From the NCBI GenBank assembly GCA_034687125.1, contig JAQGBZ010000002.1, forward strand, positions 645,936-709,935: a DNA stretch of 64,000 nucleotides. Direction: 5' to 3'. This stretch comes from Neelides folsomi. Its lineage: Eukaryota > Arthropoda > Collembola > Neelipleona > Neelidae. This document shows positions 24,850 to 36,915 of this stretch, piece by piece (position 1 is the stretch's first letter; the number at the start of each line of letters is the position of its first letter). Position numbers and translations under genes: made by a program. Under the pieces are notes generated by a model, which was not told the origin of the DNA, made no database searches, and saw only the letters and a program-made list of their open reading frames with translations.

Positions 24850-26460
24850 ATAATTAACACTAAATTACTATTCAAATAAATTTACAAGACGTAATATTTT
24901 ATATCATATATACTCATAGGGTAATATATGTAAGATACATAAATTATTATGGAAGGTTGATTTATAAATCAATTTTATATTTACGTGTATTTGAATGTGT
25001 GTACATTGTAAGAGAATAAATATTAGATACTTACTATACTTATTAATTACATTACTTCTTATTTCTTTTACAATAGTTTATGCATTTTATTGGCTTAAGA
25101 TTATAAATAATAAGTAGGTTAAATTTTTTAGAGACTTTCAAAAATTTGTAGCTAAATTGAGACAACTTATTTTAGATATATATTTAATATATATATTATA
25201 AAGAAATCCGAAGATGAATTTTATTGTCATTATTTTTAGCTGTGGATTGGGTGCAATTTTAAAATTTTAAACCCCTGTGGAAAACAATAATAAAGTAACT
25301 ATTTATGTATGTAAGTACTCTAATAGTTATTTTTCGCAGTAATAACTGAAGATACTAGTAATACAATTTTATTATCAGTTAAAAATTTATTTATTATAAG
25401 GATTTGCTATATCAATTGAACCGTTCATTGTTTAATGAAGTTTAATCATATTAGTACATATACTTAATCTATACAGAGTCGCTGTTTAATTAAACAAAGA
25501 AAAAGAATATTTAATAAAATATATAAAGAAAGCCAAATACAGACCTTAAATATACTTAACAGACACAATATGTTTATTATATGTCATGTATCAATATTGA
25601 TCAATACATTTTCTTAAGTGTAGTACATATATAGTGCCATTTTTTGATATTTTAGTAAAATTCAAGTCATTTACGTTTTCTATCAAATGAAGATTTATTT
25701 CATATTTCAGTTTTAACAATTAATTAATATAATCATGTATCAAACTTTAATATTTAAACTACCATTGATTTTATCCCATTCTAGCTAATATTTGTAATGT
25801 AGGTAATTGTATGCTATATAGTACATTAAGTACGTATACTTATGTATACAATTGTAAATTATAATTTGTATTTTAATCTAAAGATGATCGAAATTTTAAA
25901 TTGTTTTCCTCAAAAAATTGAATTGAATTAACTTTTACATTAACTGATACATTTCATTACAAGGCAGGGTATTGTAACGTTTGAATAATTAGTAAAATAT
26001 CCCTTCAGCCCTCAAACTCCATTTGTTATTTCAATTTATCAAACAATTTTTATTTTTATTTTTAATAATTAAACTAATAAGAAGTTTTCATGTGTCAGAT
26101 TTATAAATAAATTAATGAAATTTTATTAAACGCATATTTATTAATTCAAAGCCAACATGAGACCAAAAATGGTCAATGTAAAAGTGTAAGTGAGATGATT
26201 ATAATGTAATATATATATAATATGTATTTAATTCAAATATGGAATTCGTCGTTTTAATTATCAATAATAAGAACGGACAAAATGGAAATATACATATTCG
26301 AAATGGAGGAATAAGGAAAAAATGTGTTGTGTGTATTATAAGAAATACAAAAATGTGTACATTGAAAAAGGAGTGAAGACAATACGAATTTACTTCTCAT
26401 CATGAAGTTCATCTCGATTAAAAATTATTTATTATTCAATATTAATTATTCATTTCAAGC
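24850..26460. other. AT-rich spacer between convergent Pax6 and annexin genes
   Basis: Very AT-rich; no open frame, repeat or RNA gene could be supported. Confidence 0.6.
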
Positions 26461-26468
26461 ATGATGCA

Positions 26469-26478
26469 TTTATTTATT
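26469..26478 (-). terminator. Overlapping polyadenylation signals of the annexin gene
   Basis: On the minus strand the overlapping hexamers AATAAATAAA lie about 90 bp beyond the annexin stop codon. Confidence 0.5.
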
Positions 26479-26564
26479 AAAACCCGCTGGCATTCATATG
26501 TCCACCCAAATATCATAAATTGTGAATTATTAATTTGAATAATAATACGTCAAATTGTAAAAAC

Positions 26565-29500
26565 TCAACCGATCAAAGCAAGAAGAATCTTCTTGTAATC
26601 TCCGCTCGTATCACCCTGAAAATTACCAAAAGTTAATCAAATAAATATTTAAGATATTTAATACAGTAATATTATTATAATTATATAAAATGCGTTAAGT
26701 ATTAGTGTTTTTTATATCTTACGGAAACGGCTGAAGCAAGGCTTTTCCCATACATTCTCTGATATTCTTGTTTGATATTTTCCATGTCAATTTCAGCTCT
26801 GGTTACACACAACATGATCAAATCATCATCCTTTGTTCCAAATCCAGCGACTGAGTCATGCATCCGAGCAGCAAAATAGGCTGCACGATTATGGGCACTT
26901 CGCACTGTAAAATAATGATTAAAATCAATAATTTAATATTATCATTATCAGTACTTAATCTTTATAAATTTCCTTTAGAATTTGAATATTAGACTTTTAT
27001 AAACATGTTTAATAATTTAAATTGTTTGCTTACCGACTGCCAATAGTCCTTCTTTTACATCTCCAGAGAACTCGCTGGCAATTGCCTTTTCAAGTGAGCT
27101 CTTTGAAATCTTTTCATATTCTTGCATAACCATTCGGAGCTGTGGAAAACTTCGAGTTGCAAGAACCATATTAAATGTCGATTCGTCCGTTCCCCATTTC
27201 TTTTCACCTGCAGTTAAACCAATTTAAATGAATAATTATAAATACATTTACCCAGACACATATTAAATATTTCAATTTCAAATGCCAATTGAAGTTAATG
27301 GATAAATTTAACATATAACTTCATGGCTTATAAAGGTTTTAACCTGCTTGATACAAATCTTGGGCATCTTTCGCAGCAGCCGCTTGATTTGGCGGATGTT
27401 GTTCATTTCGTCCAGCCTGAAAAGAAAATCCATTTCACTCAATATATAACATACATGCATGTAGAATACATTCCTAGGTATGTTACATATTAACTATCTA
27501 ACTATTAAAATATATACGTACGTGTATTAATAAAATTGTTTAGCATTGTATTTTCAATTTGGAACTTATTGATTGGTGATTAGAAGCTTATCACAGTAAA
27601 TTTAAATACAATTGTATAATAATTAAATCAATTTCTTAATCTACCTCGTTATTCTTTATCTTTGTTAATTTATCTACGCTATTATTAACAATCTGGTATA
27701 AATAATATGTATGTGATAAAAGGAAATTAACACATTATTAAATACATAGATTATGTGGAGTATAATTATTTGGAACGAATGCTGGAAACTGTTTGTACAT
27801 GTTTAAATACTACATACATATGGTTTCAATTTATTATTAATTAAAAGCTTTATAATCAAAGCCAATGTGGCAAAATGGTTTATGATAACACAAAACGGTA
27901 TGAAGGAAAATTGAAACCATATGGGAATAATCATTGAAGTAAATTGCTAAGCATTTAAGCTTAAAGGCAATTAATTATTGAAAATCTTACAGTGGTCATT
28001 GAAACAAGGAGACGACGGAAATGTCCAGAAGTATCTCCAGTCAAATCCTTTTCAATCGAACGATTGTACACTAAAAATAAATATTTAAGGTTAAATGAGA
28101 AAATGAAAAATTAAACTTTTGAGCTTAAACAATATTTAAAGTTAAGTGTTATTTACTGCGATGGTAAGTTTGGTTTATCCACATCATTTCTTGATTGGTG
28201 GCTGTGCAGAGAATGTCAACCAAAACCTTTTCTTTCGTTCCAATTCCTGACATGGCTTTTTCCAGGCATTTGGCCAAATATTCATAAAGCGGAGTCATCA
28301 TAGCAAGAACAACTTCTTCGAGACGACCGCCAAGTTCGCTTTTCAAATCTTTTATAAGGTCCTTTATAGAAAAGAAATTTGAAAGGAGCATTAAATAACC
28401 ATAAGAAAACATTAAGGATTGAAATAGATTAATAATAAATAAAATGTTAATTGAAGTATTTAGAATAAAGTTACTTTTCCATAAGAGGCTTTAAAAGCTC
28501 TTGAAATTTCCATCCTTTGGGCATTTGTCCTCTTTGCCAAAATGTTGATAATGGCAGCTTCATCTGTTCCAAATCCTTTCATTGCCTTTCTAAGAACCGC
28601 TGCATCTGACGATGGGTCAAATTGACACGGCTTGATCGAAGGTGTTTCCTTTAATATTTAACTCATAATTAATATAAAATCATAATTAGCTTTATTAAAT
28701 TAATTAATTATTTTAATTAACCTGGTACATCTGCATATTGCTTGGGTTGTATGGAACTTTTGACGCTACTGAAGCGGAAGAATAGGCTGGATTAAAAGCA
28801 GTTGATGCGACAGCAACTGAACCAAAAGAAGTATGTCCTGGCGCTGGAGCGAATTGTCCAACTTGTTGTCCGTAAGGAGCGCTCTGCGGAGGTCCGTAAG
28901 GATTAACTGAATGACTTTGTTCTTGCAAATTTGGATACGATTGTTGTTGTGGTGGAGGAACAAATGGTTGATTTCCAGGTGCAGATGGGAAAGTTTGTCC
29001 AGAAGGATAAGGCGAACTAAAGTTTCCAATTGGTGGCCCGGTTGGTGGAATCGGCGAAGCTTGATAAGCCGGGTAAGGACTTGGATTTACGCTGAACCCA
29101 ACACCTGGTGAAGGTGGATAAGGAACACTTCCTCCAGGTGGATATGGAGCACTTGAACTTCCTGATGTCCAACCTAGTCCTCCGCTACCTCCAAATCCTA
29201 ATTGATCCGATTGTGGATATGGTGCTTGCCCGGCTGGCTATTATAAGGAATAATGAGGAAAACGAATTAATAAAATAATTATCCTTTACCAATCATTAGT
29301 CAATTTTTAACAAATATCTAAACCAATTTCATCATATTAAACCATCAATATTAATTATTAAATTAATCATATTATTAGTATTGATTTTATTAAATTTTGC
29401 AAAATGTTTCCTTTCACCTTTAATTATTACAAAATTTTCCTTGTAAAGGAAACCGCATATTGTATATTTCAATGATAAGTCGATGGAAGGAAATGTCCAA

Positions 29501-29641
29501 TATATGAATTGGTTAATATTATTATAATTAATAAGATTATGTGTATAATTAAAATGTTTTAAAGACCTGTGGCGGAGCTCCTGGATAAGGAGGCTGCGGC
29601 GGATAACTTCTGTTCTGATCTCCGTAAGGATTTGGGTACAT
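26565..29641 (-). CDS. Annexin with Pro/Gly/Tyr-rich N-terminus (A7/A11/AnxB11 type), complete, 9 coding exons
   Basis: Exons in transcript order: 29567-29641, 28722-29237, 28475-28648, 28157-28361, 27991-28070, 27344-27416, 27034-27207, 26723-26904, 26565-26615. All have GT-AG boundaries, phases agree, total 509 codons plus TGA. Annexins bind acidic membranes in a calcium-dependent way. The first 200 residues are rich in P, G, Y, Q and S ([20 protein letters not shown] onward), as in annexins A7 and A11, where this tail is disordered and mediates partner binding and condensation. Four annexin repeats follow: type-II calcium sites are visible as MKGFGTDE in repeat 1, MSGIGTKE in repeat 2, KKWGTDE in repeat 3 and VAGFGTKDD in repeat 4. 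SDTSG-like acidic turns appear as [11 protein letters not shown] and [16 protein letters not shown] at the C-terminus. The start ATG at 29639-29641 follows an acceptor (ACATTCCAG), so a noncoding 5' exon lies upstream. Confidence 0.93.
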
Positions 29642-31392
29642 TTAGAGCTGGAATGTAAAATAACAAACCCAGTTGAACAAAATTATTCATAACCTCAATT
29701 AGGACTTTAGGGATGGATATATTATTATCAAAGTGAACTACAAATTATAACAACTCCCACAATCTCAATTTATCATAATATGAATTTCACATATATATGC
29801 GTTTGTCTATGTTGAAAGGATTTGCCATTTGGCTTCATATGTAAGATACGTGTAGATATATGGTATGAATTTTATGAGTATTTTAATAGAGGTTCAAAAA
29901 GCTCCTCGTGACATGAAATGAGATCATTAGGATAATAAGCTCCATTCTCACATCCTAATTTGAAACTTTTGGAGGTCGAATGTCTTCCCAAGTCTTTTCC
30001 GGTTCTTTAAAACATTTTAAATAATTATATTCACAAAAGCTTGAGATTTACGATACAATTTAACTGAATATTTATGACATTAGCCCATATGCTGTTAAAA
30101 GGTCATTAATTGTAATCTCACTCAAAGTTGGTTAAAATTGTATGAAATGATAATTGGATTATTTACCTGGTAATTTGAACAATTTTGAAAAATAAGGTGT
30201 GGGAATTGATCAATTAAATTATAGTAGAATTGGTTTAAATGTGTTTAATATCAGGATCTTAAATGAATTTATTTAAATCATTAAATTATAAATGTTTCGT
30301 TTTTCGTTTAAAATTTCATTTTGTTGTTTTTTCCTCAAAGCACAGCGCGACGTTTAGAATGTTAATAGCATGAAATGAACAGAACCCATGGACCTTATTT
30401 AATGTTAAAAGCTATTTAATTTTTATCTCATTTAACTTCACATTATCACATTATTCAAATAACAAAATTAAATATTAGCTAAAGATAGACAACTTAATGT
30501 TAGTCAATATTTATAGTGTGAATTGTGTTATGGTTAACTTTACTCTTTTTCCAACAATAAACATGAATTTCAGATTTGGAATGAAAAATGCCATGCGAAA
30601 ATGTAAAGTTGAAAGAAAAATAAATAATTTTCTTAATTTAAATAACTTACCACTCGAACCCCAAATGTTTTTCTGCCTACAATTAAACTTCCTAATTTAT
30701 TTATATTATAGTTCAAGGATTTAACTTCATATTCGAATTAACCTGTGTGAATATGACACTACACCTTTAAACTAAATATACATACAGTCACTTTAAGTAT
30801 ATTTGCAAAATATTGACTGTATTTATTTATTTGCACAATTGAGCTTATGCTTATTTTGAAAGTTATTAAACTGATCGTGTGAGTAATCGATTTAACCCTT
30901 TATTCCGTTCCTATTAGAACTTCCAGTTTAATACATTCAGTTTATATTTTAAAAGGTATATAAATTGGATCTGCGAGTTTTGGTGTGTTTCGAGATTTCC
31001 CCTCTCCCAATGCATTAAAATAGCGAAACTCGACTTATTTTGGTCCACCGGAATCTCGTGAGATTTTTTTCCTTTGTGCATGGGCGTGGTTGGTTAATTT
31101 AAACAGCTGGCTGACTCACTTATTCGGGTCAATTTATTCATCATTTATTTATATTTGTAGTTATATGGGAGAATGAACTATTTGGGAAATAAAACACTTC
31201 CATTTTCATCATTTGTCATCATTTGAAATACATTTATAATTTTTTCTATACAAGTATTCTATTAAAAAAAATATTTCTAGTAAAATAAATTGTTATATTA
31301 GTGTAAACACACTACCTATATTATTTTATTGCTCTTACAAAACTTATAATTTAATTGGTTTATTAAATAACCTCATATGATTTTTAAATGTA
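29642..31392. other. Annexin 5' flank; candidate noncoding 5' exon near 30650
   Basis: The annexin coding start is only six bases inside its exon, so an upstream untranslated exon is expected. On the minus strand CGAGTG|GTAAGTTATT (junction at 30650/30651) is a strong donor and could be its end; a weaker donor-like CCAG|GTAAATAA lies near 30175. The rest is AT-rich without genes. Confidence 0.35.
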
Positions 31393-31806
31393 CAGGGGTG
31401 TATTCTTTCAATGCCGAAATCCGATTCCGGAAATCCCTAGAAACCGGATTTCGGAATCGTTTCGTCCCATCAACAATTTTGGCAAATATCGAAAATGGCT
31501 AAATTTCTAGGAGTGGTTTTCGGAGTGGCACAAGCGCGAATTTCAATTTCTTTAATTTAAAATACGTTTTTCTTCATTTCCGATCTTTCTCTCATTAAAC
31601 ATTACACTTTCACGTTAAATATAATCCCATTTAAACTTTCAACTCGTATCAAAGGAAGAAACTCAAGCCTAAAGTAACCATGCCGCAGAGGTAAAATATT
31701 TATGATTCGTTAATTAAATTATTTGAAAATTTAATGTAATTAAATGTAATTTATTAAATAATTCCAATTAGATGCTCGATAAAAATATCAAGATGGAAAT
31801 ATAGGA

Positions 31807-32419
31807 AAGCACCCTCGAGAAACGAGGTTCGGCAAATCAAACAACAAGGCTACCGATTTGGATCGTCAAAGGGAATGGTCATCGGTTCTTTTGGTTGCTC
31901 AATCGTATGGTTCTTTCCCTAAAAAAGTGTGACAGTTCATTCGGGACAAGAAGTGGGGAGAATGGAAGAAAGCAACTTTGGTAAATTTTTTAGGCAAAAC
32001 GCAAGCGCCCGACAAAGACGAGTCGAGGGAGGAAAGGAATTCGAGTTAGACGCTACCGATTTAAAGATTTTTGAGATCATAGGTGAGGATTCATACATAC
32101 TTGATGGAATGCCGATCGGCGAGAGCGGACGTTCTTCAAAGATCAAAATCTCCAGCGCCAAAAAAATCCACCCGAAGAAAGCCAAGAGAATCAAAATGTG
32201 TCACCTTCTACTTCCAAGGCAAAAGCGATGGCCATTCAAAAGTCTTCGAATTTGAGCTGCCGTTCCCGATGCGATGACCAAGAATTGCGAAGCAAACGCA
32301 TGAAACTCTCCATCAACCTCATGGAGATTCAAATTGCCAAAGAGAAAATCCTCCTTTTCGAGTTGGAGAAGAAGAACGACCTTCCGCCCTCAAAGCACAC
32401 CGCAGAATATTATAATTAA
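31807..32419 (+). pseudogene. Broken Harbinger partner ORF (Myb/SANT-type DNA-binding protein remnant)
   Basis: Pieces of a basic protein appear in successive frames: KATDLDRQREWSSVLLVAQS, then after an in-frame TGA FIRDKKWGEWKKATLVNF, then further on SKRMKLSINLMEIQIAKEKI and LLFELEKKNDL before TAA at 32417-32419. The terminal helix, rich in Leu/Ile/Lys/Glu, is typical of the second protein of Harbinger elements, which helps the transposase enter the nucleus and bind the element ends. Assignment rests on position, orientation opposite to the transposase and the C-terminal helix; the Myb-like fold itself is inferred. Confidence 0.55.
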
Positions 32420-32469
32420 TGGTGTTCATTCAAAATAACTCTTTAATTGTCAATTATTTTATTTATGTG

Positions 32470-33433
32470 ATGTGATTTCTTAAGTTTCCACTTCCTCTTC
32501 TTCCAAATCTTCCATTGCATCTTCCCTCTTGGTGATGTGAAGGGCGCAGCAAGCCATGATGATTCTTCCAGAAGTTTCAGGCTCATTCCTCAGGTACCGC
32601 AAGTATGGAAATTTCCGCTTCGGCGTTCCAATAGCCCTTTCGACAATTTGTCGTGTTCGGCGCGTTGTTGAAGCGCCTCACCGCTTCAGCGTCCAAGTTC
32701 CCTGTGCAGAGGATCGGCCTCATCAGCCATGGGCGTAGAGGGTAGGCTGAGTCTCCAAGTATCACGGATCCTTCAAACGGTCTCCATCTATTCTCGAACT
32801 CTTCAAAAATTGACGTTTCTCGGAAGGCCCTCGAATCGTGCACTCGTCCCGGCATACGAGCAGAAACAAAGAATGACAAATCGGGTTCGGCCATCAGATA
32901 AGCGTTGATTGAATGACAAATGTGTCTGTCCACAAAGTCTCGCTCTGCCTCTCCTCGTGGTGCTTGAATCTGAAACAGGCTCCCATCGACCGTTCCGCAA
33001 ACGTTGGGAAATCCTCCATGGCCGAAAAATTTTATTGGCATTTGATTCACATTGGCTGGAAATTGCACAACGTCGTGAAATTGGTGATCAACAATGACTG
33101 CAGTGACCCTGTGCACGATTCGATGCACCGTTGGTAAATGCAGTCTTGCCAAACCTGTGAACATCGGAGACACGATTTTGAGACCCACAGCCGTACCAGT
33201 AGAGCCACCAAGAGTTGTTGTTGGGGAGAAAAAGGCCGATTCCTATTGCTTTTATGCACCAAAAACCGCCCGAATCGATCCAATATGACTTCAGCTTCTT
33301 CGGTTGACACACGGAATCGCATCGTAAACACTGCTCCAACAAAGTGAAAGTTGATTCTCGCTCGAAACACTTTTGGCCTTCGAATTGGCAGCGATTCATT
33401 TTCCTCTTCGCTCTCCGAGTGATAAAAGTCCAT
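32470..33433 (-). pseudogene. Harbinger/HARBI1-like DDE transposase, frameshifted
   Basis: Starts MDFYHSESEEENESLPIRRP (ATG at 33431-33433) and runs through RPFSPQQQLLVALL in one frame, shifts near 33200, then continues for about 200 codons. That part contains CGTVDGSLFQIQAP (first catalytic Asp), FVSARMPGRVHDSRAFRET and VILGDSAYPLRPWLMRP (second Asp). A second shift near 32665 moves the last part, with IVERAIGTPKRKFPYLRYLR (the catalytic Glu region), into another frame that ends at a TAA near 32484. The family cuts and pastes DNA at TWA sites. At least two frameshifts make this copy non-functional as it stands. Confidence 0.85.
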
Positions 33434-33873
33434 CTAACAAGTAACATTTTATAAATCTTCCATTTTTATCCCAAAAATAGCAATTAATTGTAATTGAAAT
33501 TAAACGCGGTTAAACATTTTTAAAGTTTAATATTACCTTTTAAAGTTGTAGTTCAATAGTCAATCAACAGATTGGCTCATGTGGAAAATTAAAAATTCAT
33601 TGTTTAATTTAATTAAACACGGTGTTAAATATTTTCCGGAGTGTCGAGATATTTTAGTGAGACTCCGAAAACTTTATGCAGTTTTAGTTTTACTCCGAAA
33701 ACCCAACTCCGGAAACATTATTTCGATGGGACCAAAATGGGATTTTTACGTTGAGCCACTCCGGAAACCGAACTCCGATTCCGAAATCCGATTCCGATTT
33801 CCATGGGATGAAACGGTTTTTTTATTTTCGGATTTCGGAGTAAGAATCGGAGTTGAAAGAATGCAGCCCAGTA

Positions 33874-36800
33874 AATGGTAGAATCCTATGCTCTTCTTAT
33901 GAGTAATGATTATATAAGATTAGTGATGGTTCTATTAATAAATATGAAGGCAATCACCTTGTTTATTTGCAGAGAGGAAGAAAAATGTGTTTGACACAAA
34001 CAGAGGGTAATAGACACGTCAAGTGAGCTGAATTAGAAAAAATCCAAAAGATTTCCTCTTCAACAAGGTTAGAATTTTGATGCGTAAAAGGTGTGAATCT
34101 ACCTGTGAATATTATTTGATTCTCAATGTTAATATTACCAGTTATAGGATTTAATTATACGAGTGATTTGTTGTGTAAACTCTAAGAGCCGACTGGTAGA
34201 ATTGAAACTCCTAATGGCCCTAATGTCAAATTGTCAATTTAATCTAAAGAGCATGACTCATTTCGTCCACATTACCTTTACCATATATGGTTATAAATAT
34301 GACGTTGGAAAGTGATAATAATAAAATTAAACACAACAATGGAAGACCTTTTTTTAATTCATTTTATAACTAAAGATTGGATGTAACATATGTCTAATAG
34401 TCAATGACGTCTCTTGTTTGGTGCAATGCGCTATATGCATTGAAGTAAGTATGTTAATAAATACAGTCTAGCTATTATATAAACTACAGTAGTACATGGT
34501 TGCAAAACTATGTGCGAACTTGCTATGTATACTAAATATTAGTCTAGATATACCTTTATATGATAAATATCTTTACTATTATTTAGCCGGATATCTTTTT
34601 ATCTTCAAGGAAAGGGGGGGAAATGTGGACAGGCGAGTTGAGATAATGTATCAATATTCTCATGACTATACACCTCTGTCTGTACATATATTATGTATAC
34701 TACCTACATATATGACGTATATAATGTTATACATCCAAAGATGTATAAAAGTGGTTGTTAAATGTAGCCAAAGATTCCGAGGGCAAGTCCAAGGATGAAA
34801 AAGTGATAATATGAAAACTGAATACACATTTGCACATTTGTACTATTTTGTTAAGGTTTTGAAGTGTTGAGATAAAATGGGGAAAATGGTTTATTAAATT
34901 TTCTAAAAAGATAAAAACTCACAAAAAAAGTCAGAGGCCCATGGCGAAGATCCAAAGTGAAGTAAAAGACTGAAGTCCACAAGACATTTCCAATAGCTTT
35001 TCTTCATGGTTTTCATGGTGCAGGAGATGATGCCAGAGGGTTAAATGACTCACGTTCACTCCCATATACACAAAAGAGTTAAAGGATTTAAAATCATCAT
35101 CACATTTAAATGATGACTTCAACGGGGTGATTGACATACTAAACACGTGGATTTGGGTTAATTAAACGTCATATCATTCTTGTGTCATTGTTGATTGACG
35201 ATGATTCATAAAATTATAATTATTATTTTTAAATTAATTTTATTTTATTTAAATTAATAATTAAAAATGAGTGGGATGGATGAATTAATACAATACATAA
35301 TATATGTTTATTTTCATAAACGACGTAGTTTATTTACTTGTGTAAGTAATTGAATATTATACAATTATAATAAACAATTATATATGTATAATATTTATAC
35401 TTATATATAATATATCCAAATCACGATTTCTATGATTAATCCATTATATTTAAATGATTAATATTTTGTAGGTATCTCGCATTGAATTGACGACAGTTTC
35501 TGCATTTTCCCTCTCTGTGAATTAATTAGATATTAATATTATAAAGTTGACGCATTTGACTAGGAAATGGTCATCCGATTAAACTTTTGATTATTTATAT
35601 AGCAAGCACATTGATTAAACCTCCTTAAATATTCAAGTGCGGATTTAATGTGAAGAAGATTAAAATTAATAAAAAGAGATAGATTTGTGGAATGGCGAGG
35701 AAATTCTTAAATTTAAAATCGATGTTTGTTTCAAGTTTCATACAAATTGATCAGAATTTTAGCAGCTAGAAATTTACAATTTCCCATTCGCTGATTTTAG
35801 TTGTCATAGCAAATAACCTAACTTAATAAGATTCTTTACACACGTCACACTTTTTATTCTAACGTTTACACATAATTACAATCTGTAATAGTTTTTTTAC
35901 CCATTTCAAATTTTCACATCAAATATATGATCCATTTTCAAAATGTGGAAGTATAAAGTATTTAAGTGACGAGAAAATGGTCAATCAGTTCCATATTTTA
36001 AATTTATATATTTTTAAGTCCATCTTAAACACACTTTCAGATATTTTTGGTTACAGACACACTTTTTAGTTTGGGTTTCTAATGAGTCGCTGACTCAGGT
36101 TGATCCAAATCATAAATTCGAATTTGATGTGTGTACATTTAGAAATACATTTTTATTAATAATATTAATTGTATTATTTAATTTTTGTATATTTCATTCT
36201 TGTGATAATAATGAATTAAAATCCCACAAAGGATAAAAATTTATCCATAAAAGTTTAAGTTTAAGTGAACAAAAAAATGTTTAAATGAAACCATTAATTA
36301 ATAACCTAACCTAAATTATACAAAAACTAATAATAAAAATGAAAATGTCCATGAAAAAAATTAAAATTTTTCTCCACTTCAATAAAAACTCACAAATACA
36401 CTAATTAAACAATAAGTGAGATTTTGCTTAGGAAGTGAAGAAATATTTACAATATTTAACATATAAATGCAGGAATGGCAATTACAGTGAGACACTCGAT
36501 ATGAATTCATCAACTGATTAATTATATCTGACAGGAATCTCGTTGAGCAATTAATAAAATGACAAAAATTGTTTAATTCTAATTATAAAAAATTAACCCT
36601 CACAAGTAAGTCAAAAGTAAAGAAGAAAAATATTCTACAAATAAGGAAAATACAAAATGACTAATTAAACTAAGCAAACACAAATTCAAAAAAACGAAAT
36701 TAACAAAATGACTTTTAATGCATTTAAATGGAATATTAGTTTTTAAGGTACTTGAAGAGAATCATACGATATTTACTCTCGATTTAACAACATGTACATA

Positions 36801-36915
36801 ATATATTTATAATACTTGTTGTAAATATGTGTATAAGTAACAGACCATGTAAATTATATAGTATAAATAAAGATGAAAATAAAATCAGTGCAGGTCGGAG
36901 AGTCTTTTTGGGGAA
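33874..36915. other. AT-rich intergenic, nothing recognised
   Basis: The 100-codon frame at 34496-34798 is AT-rich without motif or splice support. No repeat with clear ends was found here. Confidence 0.55.

Larger units (their letters stand above)
31393..33870. mobile_element. Decayed Harbinger/PIF DNA transposon, about 2.48 kb
   Basis: The left end CAGGGGTGTATTCTTTCAA and the mirrored right end (minus strand TGGGCTGCATTCTTTCAA) form TIRs that continue imperfectly through CCGAAATCCG-rich sequence. GTA flanks both sides (31390-31392, 33871-33873), matching the 3-bp duplication made by this superfamily, although TWA is its usual target. It carries two oppositely oriented gene remnants: a DDE transposase on the minus strand and a partner ORF on the plus strand, the usual two-gene Harbinger plan. 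Both are frameshifted or interrupted, so this copy is not autonomous. Confidence 0.85.

Noticed and set aside
33579-33881. 100-codon frame at the right end of the Harbinger element
   Set aside because: It is made of the CCGAAATCCG-rich terminal inverted repeat and has no protein similarity.
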